Positions 44,182-55,857 of a DNA stretch of 64,000 nucleotides are shown piece by piece. Numbering within the stretch: position 1 is the stretch's first letter; each line of letters starts with the position of its first letter. A model generated the notes under the pieces. The model was not told the DNA's origin and searched no databases. It was given only the letters and a program-made list of their open reading frames with translations. The translations under genes were made by a program, and so were the position numbers. Source of the DNA: Ophiobolus disseminans (Eukaryota > Ascomycota > Dothideomycetes > Pleosporales > Phaeosphaeriaceae); contig MU006223.1 in assembly GCA_010093685.1 (NCBI GenBank), positions 144,908 through 208,907 of the forward strand, in the 5' to 3' direction.

Positions 44182-47100
44182 TGTCTGGGATTGGCGGAGT
44201 TTGTTTCCCGGCTGACGACGAGTGATTTAGGTGGCGATGGGTTGGCGCAGTTGATGCGGGGGTTGGGGATTGGTGGGTAGCGATGCGGGCTTCCCTTGGG
44301 ATCTTTTCTCTTCTATTTCTGGGACTTTAGTCTTTGAGCGGATATATCCTTACGGCGTATGCGACTAGCGAGTGGAGAAGAGCATGGATCTATGGGGTTT
44401 CTTTTTGTACGAATATACCTAGCTTGATCGGAAAAGCCTTTTAGCAGAATTCCTGCCCTACCGACTTGTACAAAACATCTATTTGAACATTAGTTCATGA
44501 CTAACTCCTTTCTTCATTCGTGCTATACTTCATCGTGTAACAAAAACAGACTGACACATACTACCACCACCACCACCACTAGCTCACTCTACCTCTATAC
44601 TGTCCTTCCCTATATATCCTTATCCATCCCCTACCTCGATTCCACTTTAATCCTATCTCCTACTTCCTATGACTTCAATACGCGCCTTCGTACCTTGCCT
44701 CTGATATGCAAAAACAGGTAGATCTAGATGCCAAAAAAAGAGGTTAGATATTTCTATGTAGAGAGAAAAGAAAAAGAGAGAATGTAGAGGTTATGGGGTG
44801 TGTATAGGGTATAAAGATTAGAGAAGAAGAAGAAAAAGAAAAGGAGAAGGAGATTAAGGAGTGTGTGCAGTAATGCAGAGAGGGAGAAGGGAAGAAGGCG
44901 GAGAAAGAGGCCAAGTAGAGAGATGGGCTAGTCAAATGCAGGAGTGTGGTATTGCGCGAACATGTACAGGGACTCGTGTGTTATATATTTAGCCTCTTCC
45001 AGCAGTGATATCGAGCGCATAGATAACAGCAGAGCATGGAAATCATGCAAGCAGCATGGAGAAGTTGTGGTCTGACGGGAGGTGTTATATGAAGTATATT
45101 GTCGTAAATGAACTGCCAGTACCGGTATCATTTCGTGTATATATCAGCGGCCTTGCAAGTCCTACACGCCTAATGCACACAACTACTGGTAAGTAACTAG
45201 TGTACTGCCTGCTGTCATCTACGAGTGGAAATGACAGGGGAGCAAAATGTGGGTAGTCGTCACGAAACAGACAGAATGGACGGTGCAAGTGCAGCTGATA
45301 AGGTGAAAAGTACACACGCTTAGCGCGGGCTCTTACTCGTCTGTCCCTTTTCCTAATACTTGTCGTTTTCACTCGTATGGGAAAAGAGGCCGTATGTGTT
45401 CGCAGTCTTGGAAAGCATGCGCTCTTGCAGAAGCGAGTGATTCATGACGCCGTGTAAAAATATACAGTGTGAGAGAATGCACGCGAGAAGTTGGACATCG
45501 AGACATCCGCGGCGAGGCGGCGGTGCACATGTTGTGGACTGCGAAGGCGCGGACGGGTTTGTTGGGGATTGGTTTGCAAAGCCGGGGCGAGTTTTGGATT
45601 ACTAGGTGAAGCGACTTGTGGGAAAGGCTCGTGTGTACGGCGGTGGTTTGTATAGTAGTGCTTGAAGGTGCTTCGATGGCGCATTCCTGGTACGACGTAG
45701 CCATAGACTACTCAAGGCGACGCGGGATAGTGTGGTGGCCGGTACCGCAGTCTGGAATGCGGCGTCACGTGTAAGTCTGTAATAGCGATTCACCGCTACC
45801 TAGAGGCAATCAAGTCGTGCCTCTTGAGAAAATCAGCTGGCCCAGCTCCAGTCTCACAAGACCCCTCGCATAAAGAAGCTAGCGTCGTCCACTCTATTCA
45901 CAATGCTACGCGGTCCCAGCCGCGCGGACGCGGTGCGACGCGGCATCTGCAGTGGTAGCGAGAAAGGGTAATTGCAGCTGACAGGTACGAGGGCGCAGGG
46001 GCCCACATTCCTTGTGCTCGCCGAAACAAGGGCGATCATGCTGCGTTGCTTTTTCGACACGGCGTTTGAGGCATCGTGGAGGTGTGTATGGGAAGTGTGT
46101 CGCATGGAGATGTTTCATTGCGAGCGAGGTAGATGTGAGAAGATTGCAAGTGCTGACACTCGTGTGTGTCCTTGCATGGCGCACGCTGTGTCAGGGCCAT
46201 GCTGTAGAGCCATTGCGAATTGTGCGACAACGTGTCTTTGCATCATCTGGTTCGGAAGCAAAGACATGCAGCATCTGCCAAGCGGCTCATGACCATGGTC
46301 GCCTCTGGCGTAAGCCCCGCTTTCAGCTGAAAAGCTCATGGCGCAGTTCCGATGTGCTCCCAGGCGCCCGGAGACGACGCAGATCATTCCATTTCCTGGG
46401 ACGCGATCCTCGTGTTGGCGCTCATTGGTGGGCCGCGTCAAGTCCGCTTGTGCGGGCCAGTCGCTGAGAGGTAGATGACTCGCACTCGAACCAAGAAGGG
46501 ACTGCAGCTCTGGAAGAAGCAATGCCCTGCTCGGAAAGTACGAGGCGCGTTGGCGGCGTCTCGGTGTGGCCGCACAGTTGGATGGCTCGGATGCATGGCT
46601 GTAACACGAACAGGCGCCTACATGGCCAATGTGATGCCGGCACCGCGCCTCAGTATTAGAGATGCTGCATCGCTACCACAATCTGTACGATCGCCGCCTA
46701 TATTCGGTAGCCGGCATACGCGACGAAGAGCCGACGCAGGCTGCACGGTGACGAGATGTGATGAACCGAGAGGCGTCCATTGGGGCTGGTCGAAACAGCG
46801 AGAAGCATGCGCGATCCGGTTTTAACAATCCCGCAGCTGTGGTTCTGCGTTTGCTTCTTCGAGCCATGTTTGACTCGTACATCTGCATGTCTGTGGAGAC
46901 GCCGAAACACCACAGCTGGCCTGTGCGCGCTGATTCGACGCCTCAATCCGAGCAGCAGGGCCGCGATCATGTGCGGCACAGTCGAGATGTGAGGCTGCTG
47001 ATGGCGCAGGTTGGTGGAATTGAGATTGGCATCGTGAGGCGAGAAGGATGCAGTGGCAAGGGTGTCTGTCCAGGAGAGGAAGGAACGACGGCGGCGTGAC

Positions 47101-47975
47101 ACAACGACACTTGCATGCATTACGAAGCTCGCAGTTGCCAGCTGTACCCATCTGTAACAGGGACGAGATGAAGCGGTGAAAGCAGTTTGTTACTGTACTA
47201 AGACGATGCTATGCTACGATGCTGCCCGATCTTACTGCCCAATCAAGCCACAGCGGTTCTCCATGCGTTGTCGAAGCCCGCCCAGGACAGCTGGGGCTCA
47301 GGCTCGACAAGAGAACTGCTCGGCGCCCAATTCCAGAGCGTAGCGATCGGCAGTTTCAACCCAGTCTCCATGTTGCGTTGTTCACCATCGTCACCGGAAG
47401 CTCGCGGTGACTTCCGGTGACGCCCCGCATGCAATCAGCCCATCCTTGTATCGGTACCAAAGTACCCTTCGTCCAACTCGTATCTCCATTCATTATCGTA
47501 CTCTTTTGAGATGGATGACCAACGCCTGCGTCGGCGTCCCCACTTCAGCATTACTGATATCGCCTAGGAGAACGTTGCCCAAATACCGTACATGTCCCAA
47601 GACCAGACCCACATTATCCTTGCATTATCAAAGAAAAGCCACATGGCGATCATACCTCCTCTTGTGATGTTGATGAAAGTCGAGGGCGGTCGCTTAACGA
47701 TTAACAATACGATGCGATGGGAAAAGTGTGCAAAATGCCGTCCATGTGTGCCGCCAATGCTCTCGTGACGATGGATGCTCTCTATACAAACAAACGAAAA
47801 AGGAAACAAATGCATCCAAGCGCTGCGTATGTAATACATGTACACGAAAAGGAAGAAATGCTCGTGTAGTGAAGTTGAGTAGCCTATGGGTAGTTCAGGC
47901 CGGTATGAGCCTTGGGCGGGCGAGGTCTAGGCGCAGCGACGAGGGTGTCTGGAATATGACCAAGGTGAGGCGTGA
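44182..47975. other. Long gene-free stretch with strand-biased tracts
   Basis: About 3.8 kb without a supported gene. A pyrimidine-rich tract (about 44560-44690) is followed by a purine-rich tract (about 44745-44925) on the same strand. From 45400 to 47700 there are many overlapping short frames on both strands, none with a domain, ATG context and intron signals together. No tRNA or other RNA gene was recognised. Confidence 0.4.
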
Positions 47976-49250
47976 TCACCGCCGTCGTGCTGTGGAGGAA
48001 GGCCTCTGTGCGGAAGAGCCGGCGCCGACTTCCTCCAGGAGATCGAGACAAGAGGTCAACACTGCGACGAGGTTAGCTAGGTGCTTGGAGAGAGGAACGA
48101 TGCGGCACTCACTCGCTATAATCTCCTCTTCCCACACGCCCATCTGATAGTCCACCAGACCGTGTTTCTCCATGTTATCGCAATTCTTGACGAGTTGCGT
48201 GCCCATCGTTTCCAGAAATTCATAATCGATCAACGTCTTCGGAGGTTGCGGAGGTTGGCCAGTGGCAACCATGTCTTCCAGGAAAGCCTTCTGTTTTTGC
48301 AGTGTGGCGAGCCAACATGTGTTGAACTCCTCCCAAAGCTTGAGCCGCTGCGTGTAATGGTTCTCGTCGTCGCGTACTAGGCCTGTAGTCAATTCAGCTG
48401 CTCGTTCCACCCCACGCCTTCGGAAAAACTCACCTAGTGTCTCAGCATAATGTAAGATCCAGTCAGAGAATGTGACCAGATTCTGAGCGGCTTCGGCAAG
48501 TTTGCCGTCTCGTACGTGCTCAAAAGTGTGCTTGAGCTCATTCTGATATTTGTTGTAAAAGACATCAAACTCGTTTGCGGCGCTTTGCGGGTCGTTATAG
48601 CCGCCCTGGGCATAGCCCGCTGGGGCAGTGGGCTGGTGTGGATCTGTCATTCCAGCGTTGGAATAGGCGGGTGTAAGCGATGCTCGTCCGACCGCGGCCT
48701 GGGGTGTTGTATATCCCAAGGAGGGGTACTGTGAAGGGACGCTCTGCGCTGCGAGAGCAGAGGCAGGCGCACTCGTAGGACCGGTCTCGTAGTATTGCGG
48801 CTGTGCGACCCCAAAGCCGGTGCTGAGGACTTGTATAGCCGAGTCCCTGTTCTGCTGGTACTGTTCCACAGGCTCATACTGCGACGACCCTGAAGCTGAG
48901 CCTTGCGCGCCCGCTACACCGTACATGACATTTTGGCCATAGGGCGAGTACTGCTGGGACGCGCGTTGCGGCGATGGCTGCTGGCCGCCACCGTAGTCTT
49001 GCGCGCCGTACGAGACGCCCGCGGGTTGGATCGACGAACCGAACTGTGCGCTTTCCCCGTAGGCGTAACCGTAAGACGAGCCAGCGCGACTGCCTGGCGC
49101 AGAGGTGGGTGGGGCAGGCGCTGTCAAGGGCGCCTGCCTGAAGCGATCGGATGCGCTTGCCACGGGGTATGAGGCCTGTGGTGGAAGGAGCGTGCCTTGC
49201 TGGCTCGCGTAACCTGGATGGCTCTGCCGTGCCCGGCGGTCATTGTCCAT
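47976..49250 (-). CDS. Uncharacterised protein, Tyr/Gln/Gly-rich N-terminus and helical C-terminal domain
   Basis: Exons 49250..48434, 48382..48113 and 48061..47976 give 390 residues. Both introns are exactly 51 nt, GTGAGT donors and CAG acceptors, with TTGAC- or CTAAC-type branch motifs; they contain no in-frame stop, so the unspliced frame is also open. Joins are AETLG|LVRDDE and EEIIA|MLTSCLD. ATG 49250 starts MDNDRRARQS; the frame before it has no ATG. Residues 1-215 are low-complexity (YGGGQQPSPQRASQQYSPYG), like prion-like or transcription-associated domains. Residues 220-390 are helical and well formed (DVFYNKYQNELKHTFEHVRD, later KLWEEFNTCWLATLQKQKAF). I do not recognise the family. 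Confidence 0.7.
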   Translation of the reverse strand: MDNDRRARQSHPGYASQQGTLLPPQASYPVASASDRFRQAPLTAPAPPTSAPGSRAGSSYGYAYGESAQFGSSIQPAGVSYGAQDYGGGQQPSPQRASQQYSPYGQNVMYGVAGAQGSASGSSQYEPVEQYQQNRDSAIQVLSTGFGVAQPQYYETGPTSAPASALAAQSVPSQYPSLGYTTPQAAVGRASLTPAYSNAGMTDPHQPTAPAGYAQGGYNDPQSAANEFDVFYNKYQNELKHTFEHVRDGKLAEAAQNLVTFSDWILHYAETLGEFFRRRGVERAAELTTGLVRDDENHYTQRLKLWEEFNTCWLATLQKQKAFLEDMVATGQPPQPPKTLIDYEFLETMGTQLVKNCDNMEKHGLVDYQMGVWEEEIIASECRIVPLSKHLANLVAVLTSCLDLLEEVGAGSSAQRPSSTARRR

Positions 49251-52200
49251 CCCACCAAGTCCGGCCTTGAGCTGCAGACTGAAGGGTGGTTCGGGAGCCC
49301 GATACCCCAAGGGCGAGACTGGCGGCGTCGCGTAGTTGGCCAGCTTGCAGGCTTGAGGGCGGCACAAGAGTAGGAGCGATGACGTGGATGAAGTGAAGTG
49401 GACGGCGGGTATACAAGAGCTGCGCTGATTGGAAAGGCGTAACGTGAAGACTGGAGAGAAAAAGAGTGGACTGAAGCCGAGTGGTGGTGAGTGTTAGGAT
49501 GTCCGAATTGGATGGCCGAGAATGTTCGAAGCACTTGAGGAGGATATAAACACAGCCCTAAGGCGCGTCGACAGCACTGCCAATTACGCAGCCCAATGCC
49601 AGAGAAAAGAATTTGGCGCAAGTCTTCGCTGACGCGCGTGGGTTTCCCGGGGTATCCTCGTTCGGCTGCGGCGAGGATATGTGGTATACTTGCAGGCAGA
49701 TGCGGAAATGCGGCCTCCCGATGTGGAAATGCTGGAGAAGATGGGCGCTGAGCGTGGAACAGCTAGACACGTAGCCGCCGAATGACAGGAAAAGGACTGG
49801 CAGAGGTGTGCGTGGAGAACCCTGCGCAATGGGCGCCGGTGGTGAGGCGAGACTTGTGCGTGAGATGTTTGAAGGGTAAACCTTGCAACGAACTTAGTAT
49901 TTTAACGAGTCGGACGAGAAGGAGGTCGAACTAAGAGATCGCCTCAAACAGCTCAACGTCTGCGTTCCGGTAGCTTAACGGCCCCAACGTACACTGGCGC
50001 TGTTCACGATGGGCTCTGGTATGCGCACTGGGCAATGGCAGCAAATGCAGGAGCAGAGTGAGGCGTTCGGTCCGAGACCAGACGACAAGTGCGACAAGGA
50101 GGAGGGACTTTATGGGAGTAGGGAACGGAGAAGGCGCCCGTGCAGCAAGCGTCACGACAGCAGACAGAGGGAGTGGCTGATTGACGTCGGCTCGTGGCTG
50201 TCCAGGGCTGAAGTGAAGTCCGGTCGAGCTCTGGGCGAGGGGATAGTGGGGGATGTGCGGGCTGGGGTAGCTGTAAGGTGACGAGAGGGGACGGGCTGCA
50301 AGTGAGGGCGCTGAGGGGCCACATTGGGAGGGCAGAGCATCGGGCACAGGCAGATGTGTGGGAAGGTAAAAAGAAACTCGCCAACCCGCCACGCCGGCGA
50401 GCAGTCTGTAAATACCTGAGCCGGGGTGGGTAGGTTAGGACGAGACTGGGTACCTGGGGGGTGCATGTGGGTGTGGCTGCACGCCGGGCGGGCTGCACGT
50501 CTGGCGAGTGAGAGCGTGTGGATGCAGTTTGGATGACAGCGTACCTGCGAGGGCTCCGATTTCCGAGCGGCGACGGCGGGGCTAGAGACACCCTGGCTAC
50601 GCCATGGTTGCAAGATCGGCCTGGTGGATCTGCAGGCTGGGCCGCCATACCTGCAGGGCCTGGGCTGGTTGCGGATGGTGGGAGTCGTGTGCGTGTCGGC
50701 GCGCGAGCAGCAGCACGTCAACGGCGACGACGACGACATGGCCCAAACAGGTGTTTCTGCCTCCAGACGTCCTCACACGCAGCCAGTGCTGGGACGAGGG
50801 CACCGCGGTCCCGCCCCGCGCGGCTCCACAGCGGCCAAATGTCGCCTTGCCTGGACAAGACAGGACCTCTCTCCTCTCCCACAGCTGGCCTTGGCGGGAA
50901 AGAGCAATCCTCGTGCAATACGGTAGTCCCATCTCATGCTGACACCAAACCCCTCCAGCTGGACGCAAAGGGGCCGACTACCAGGTCCGTCAATGGCAGA
51001 GGCAGCGCCATCCCGGCTCGTCGCGAACATGTTTCATGCACCACGTTGTTCGGCACTTGCCCGCTGCTCATTCGTTTAATCGCTGCCAAATCATCAAACG
51101 ACTGTCGAACCTCTGCTGCTTCAGCGCGGCGGCGTCCCGGGCGGCCTCATGGCCATGGTGTGAGAGCTCAGGGGCAGTTTCGGCTCGACCATGGGCAGCT
51201 CGCCAGGACCTCAATCTCTGGATGCAAGATCCCGCACAGTAGCAGGGGTGCATCGCGCAAGGCGATCGTTCCGCTCACAGCCTCACTCGTCGATCCCACG
51301 CCCGAGACCTATTTGATTACTGTTTATTGCTCCAAACCTACCGCAGCGCGTGGCCTGACGTAGTGCCGTACAAGCACGCGATGCACGGCGGTGTCCTGTT
51401 TAGAGTTGCGCTCCTTGAATCTTAGAGGGCAGGAACGGTTTGCCTAGCCACATCTCGGAGGCTCCTGCCGAGACTTGTCACTGGCTCGCTCACCCAACTC
51501 ATCCATCTGCTCCCGTCCGTCATTCTTCAACACGAGCATTTGTCCGAGCTCATTCCTGCGCATCCTCTGCCCGTTTTTTAGCAACATCTTGCCGCCAGTT
51601 CGAACAGATATCTGCGCCACATGTCTCGTCCGCTATGAAAAGCACGCTCACGTGCTGGCCAGGGTCCTTGTCCGAATTGCAACCTTCTCGAAGCCACGTC
51701 AAGGAGCACGGCGTTGGCTGTGCGGGAACGGTTCCGCCTCATGAAACCAGCGTCGTTCGAACAGCCCACTTTCGGCCGCCCACAAACGAGAGTGCGTCAT
51801 CCGATTCAAACGGCGATCATCAAGTGGCCCCAGCGCTGCGCAACACCACGTCTTCTGAAATGAAGAGGGTCACGGCGAACACGCTTCGAGAAGGTTTCAT
51901 TTTGTTCCAAAACAACTATACTCACTCGCAGTCAGCAGCAAACCTCGAAGCGTCTTGCGGCGCTTCACGACTCGTAGATGCGACGTGCGAGGTGGTAGGG
52001 CAGACGTGCAGGGGTCATATCACGATGTCCGATCCGAACGGCGCCTTTGCTCCTTCGAGCAAACTCATTTTATGCTTTAGCCGTTGAGCCTTCGTCCGCA
52101 TTAGGTGCCGATGCCTATTGCCGCTACCAACATGCCACATCGGAGCGGGACGTTGGGATGTGCAGTATGCATCAGTGACATGGCGATTGGCCTGCTCTGG

Positions 52201-52979
52201 AACCGTCTCCGCGTGAGCGGCCAAGATCACTGCTGCGTGCCTGAGATCAGACGTGGTTGCGAGATTATCCTCTCAATGCCCACCGGAAGTACCGTGTAGA
52301 CTGGGCTGACATCCAGATACCACTCAGATCTCGGGTAGCCCTGCATCGTGGGCGATAATTTTTGACATATCGCCGCAAGGATCAAAGCGAGGGCAACCAT
52401 TAGCGAAAAGAGATCCACACTCAAAGTCAACCTCAGCGGCACAGTCAAGGATGGCCTCTCTTGCACAGATTGCAGACTTTCACGTCATGCAATCATATTT
52501 CGTCCGCTCTCTAGCCCACGCACGGAACAATTTGCAAACCTTCAGCACCGCTTCAATGATCTATATTGGCCGCTGCCAAGATCTCGGTGCGATAGAAGTA
52601 GTGTGACAGATGATTCACATGCAGGATTTGCGTTTACAACCCTGTTCCATATGATACACGGCGCTGAGGCATGGAAGTGGAGCCCAAACGGGCACGTCGT
52701 CCAAGTATGTTGACCGCTCTGATTGGTCACATGGATAATTGACGACCGTCTCTGAAACCGTATGCTGGACAAGGTTTGCGATTGAATCTGTCAGCAATTG
52801 ACCATCTAGCTTCCACGTTGTGTGGTGGAATATGACTCATAGAAGCGCATCGTCAGCGAGCACCATGACATGCAAACTACCCTACAACACAAGGCACATG
52901 TCTTGACGCTCTGTGGCCAAGTTCATCCTATTGGAACGCTGATCCGCGCTACACACAATATTGTACATACAACGCGACC
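49251..52979. other. Long gene-free stretch, GC-rich in the middle
   Basis: About 3.7 kb. At 50.0-51.4 kb nearly all six frames are open because the DNA is GC-rich; no frame shows a domain or convincing start. The plus frame 51440-52087 (215 codons) is Ser/His-rich and not recognised. The region includes the promoter of the gene ending at 49250 and the 3' end of uS9m. Confidence 0.4.
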
Positions 52980-54110
52980 TCAACGCTTGACCCAGGTGGG
53001 CATCTTGCGGGCCTTGACATGGCCTGGCTTCTTCCTTTCAACCTTCCGTGGATCGCGAGTTACACAGCCGGCTGTGAAGCAGTTAGTGCTCAAGTCCAGT
53101 CATGCAAATTCCCATGTTTTGAGCTGCTGGGTACGCTTTCAAACACGTGTGAAGCGGGAACGTGGCAAGCTACAGTCGGCGGGAAGGGCGGGAGAGGAAC
53201 GGAAGGATGTTAACTCACCACGACGCAGGGCGGGTTTCAGTGCTGGCTCGTGTACCAGCAATGCCTTCGCCACAGCCAAGGTCAAAGCCTCGGCCTGACC
53301 AGTCAAACCACCGCCTTGTACCAGGGCAAATACATTGTACTTGTCCAGCCGCTGAGTAGCCTTCAATGCCCAGACAGCACTCTCTCGGTGGTGCAGGCGT
53401 CCAAAGAACTGTGAAAGGGATTTGCCGTTGATCAGCGCTTCGCCCTCACCCTCCACAAGCCAGGCAACGGCTGACGACGTCTTCCTCCGCCCGACACCCT
53501 TGGACCGTCCAAGCTCGTCGATAACCCCGGGCTTCGGCTTTACGTCGCCGGGCTGGTTGGCCTTTTTGTACCGCAGCATTGTTTGGAGCACTTCAGCCGG
53601 CATCAGCGACGGATGGATGCAGTTCAACCTCCGCAGTATGTGCAGCATCTTGTGGTAGCGCTGCGTCTTGACGGGCTCGTTGGTCATGATGCGGTACTGG
53701 TCGATGGTTTTCCAAGCCACCTTAGGCGCCTCGGCATTCGGTATCGTAGGCAGCGTCGCGACTTTGCGGAGGAGGGCAGAGAGGGAGAGGAAGTCGTCGG
53801 TAAAAGTGGGCTTTGCGCTGAAGTACGAGGGCGATGCGGGCACCACGCGCAGCGTCCGTAGTATGTTCTTGCCGCCTTTTCCACCCTTTCCACCCTTTCC
53901 GTCCTTACCTGACCCTCCGTCTTCGTCCTTGAACTCAATGGGCGGTGCTGCGGAGAACGGCTCCTGTACATCCTCGGTGACTTCTGCATGTCGTGCGGCC
54001 GTGGTCGAGATGCATCGTGATTGTGATATCCGCTCGCATTGGGGCCTCGTTCGTGTTCCCAGGAAGGTGAAAGCCCTCCGGACGCTTCGTGAAAGCTCTC
54101 TGCTCGCCAT
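52980..54110 (-). CDS. MRPS9: Mitochondrial small-subunit ribosomal protein uS9m
   Basis: Exons 54110..53219 and 53071..52980 give 327 residues. The intron is long for this window (147 nt), GTGAGT to TTCACAG, and joins LRR|AGCVTRD. The N-terminus (MASRELSRSVRRAFTFLGTR, then SRCISTTAARHA) is a typical mitochondrial presequence. A short Gly/Lys run (GKGGKGGKGGK) sits near residue 75. The S9 domain occupies about 200-327: SKGVGRRKTSSAVAWLVEGE, ALINGKSLSQFF, then GGGLTGQAEALTLAVAKAL. The C-terminus ends KKPGHVKARKMPTWVKR; in S9 proteins this basic tail reaches into the decoding centre and touches P-site tRNA. Divergent from eEF1-gamma with only 230 bp between. Confidence 0.95.
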
Positions 54111-54340
54111 TGCGCCGTCAGCAGCAGCAGATGCGCAATTGGTGTTGTGGATGAAGGCCCGTCATGGCTGGCGCTGCACGGGCGCCACAAATTAGTGCCA
54201 AGGCCAGGCCGGCGAAACTAATTTGCGCGACACAAAACCTTCATTGGTGTTGCCTCACCCCCCACTTCGACCCAAACATCACCCTTTTTCTTCTTCCACC
54301 CGCAAACTCTTTGATTGTTCAACTCAGCGAGCCAGCAATC
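54111..54340. promoter_or_regulatory. Compact divergent promoter, uS9m / eEF1-gamma
   Basis: 230 bp between two start codons of translation genes, one mitochondrial and one cytosolic. A CT-rich leader (CCCTTTTTCTTCTTCCACCC) precedes the eEF1-gamma start, typical of highly expressed fungal genes. Confidence 0.6.
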
Positions 54341-55857
54341 ATGTCTTTCGGAAAGCTTTACAGCTACTCGGTATGTTTGGCACCTGCATCTCAAGAAGGC
54401 GCAACTCCTGACCGTCCGACAGGGCAACCCGCGCACCACGTCGCTTCTCGCGGTCGCAAAGGAGAACGGCCTCGAGATCGAGTTCGAGGACACCGAGCCT
54501 GCCAAGGGCGTGTCCGCCGACTACCTCAAGCTCAACAAGCTCGGAAAGGTCCCGACCTTTAAGGGCGCCGACGGCTTCGTGCTCACCGAGTGCATCGCCA
54601 TCGCAGTCTACTGTAAGTGCCCCGCCGTTCGTTTTTTTGTTACTTGTATTGTGATGAGATATATTATCATTCAGTTATCCCTGTCTGAAAACTATTGTTG
54701 AGAATCTTTACTCTGATTTACTACTACTGTGGACTTCTTCAGTTATATTGGGCTTGTTAGTGACTCATACTGACACCTTCCAGTGGCCTCGCAAAATGAG
54801 AAGACCAGCCTTCTTGGAAAGACCAAGCAGGACTACGCCACCATCCTGCGATGGATGTCCTATGCCAACACTGAGGTCCTCACTCCCCTCGGTGGCTGGT
54901 TCCGCCCCATCCTCGGCCGCGACCCCTACAACAAGAAGAACGTCGACGACTCACAAAAGGCCGCGCTCAAGGCCGTCCACGTCCTCGAGGAGCACTTCAT
55001 GACCCACACATATCTCGTTGGTGAGCGTCTGACCCTTGCCGACCTCTTCTCCGCCAGCATCATCGCTCGTGGCTTCCAGTACTTCTTCGACAAGCAGTGG
55101 CGCGACTCAAACCCCAACGTTACTCGCTGGTACGAGACCGTGTGCAATCAGCCCAGCTACTCTGCTGTCGCTGGCAAGTTTGAGTTCATCACCGACGCGT
55201 TGAAGAACGTTGCACCCAAGAAGGAGGGTGGTGAGAAGAAGAAGGAGCAGCCCAAGGCTGCCCCCAAGGCCAAGAAGGAGGAGCCAGCGGAAGAGGAGGA
55301 AGAGGCTGCGCCTGCCCCCAAGGCCAAGCACCCTCTCGAGGCTCTACCCCGTGCCACATTTGTTCTTGACGACTGGAAGCGCAAGTACTCGAACGAGGAG
55401 ACTCGTGAGGTTGCCCTTCCCTGGTTCTGGGAGAACGTCAACTTCGAAGAGTACTCCATCTACAAGGTCGACTACAGGTACAACGAGGAGCTGACCCTCA
55501 CCTTCATGACCTCCAACCTGATTGGTATGTATTCCTCACTCTCGTAAAAGCCCCCAGCTAATCAGTTCAGGTGGTTTCTTCGCCCGTCTCGAGGGTAGCC
55601 GCAAGTACCTCTTTGGTGCCTGCTCCGTTTTCGGCGAGTCGAACAATTCAATCATCAAGGGTGCTTTCCTCGTCCGTGGCCAGGATGCTCTTCCCGCTTT
55701 TGATGTCGCTCCCGACTACGAGAGCTACGAGTTCACCAAGCTTGATCCCACCAAGGCTGAGGACAAGGAGTTTGTCAACGACCAGTGGTCGTGGGATAAG
55801 CCCATTGTCGTTGACGGCAAGGAGCTCGAGTGGGCTGACGGAAAGGTTTTCAAGTAG
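54341..55857 (+). CDS. Translation elongation factor 1 gamma (eEF1B-gamma)
   Basis: Exons 54341..54370, 54423..54612, 54784..55524 and 55571..55857 give 415 residues, the usual length. Introns are GT-AG; the second is 171 nt. The N-terminal GST-like domain (1-200) shows MSFGKLYSYS, LTECIAIAVY and TYLVGERLTLADLFSASIIA. A linker of alternating Lys, Glu and Ala (about 215-250) follows. The C-terminal EF1G domain begins HPLEALPRATFVLDDWKRKYSN and includes ALPWFWENV and the conserved GGFFARLEGSRKYLFGA. The protein is the structural subunit of the eEF1B complex, which recharges eEF1A with GTP in the cytosol. The yeast counterparts are CAM1 and TEF4. Confidence 0.96.

Noticed and set aside
45972..47151. 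Cluster of short plus and minus ORFs
   Set aside because: All under 155 codons, overlapping in several frames, none with recognised motifs or paired splice signals.
50518..51363. 281-codon plus ORF as a gene
   Set aside because: First codon is in a GC-rich block with competing frames on both strands, no domain, no intron signals and low-complexity composition.
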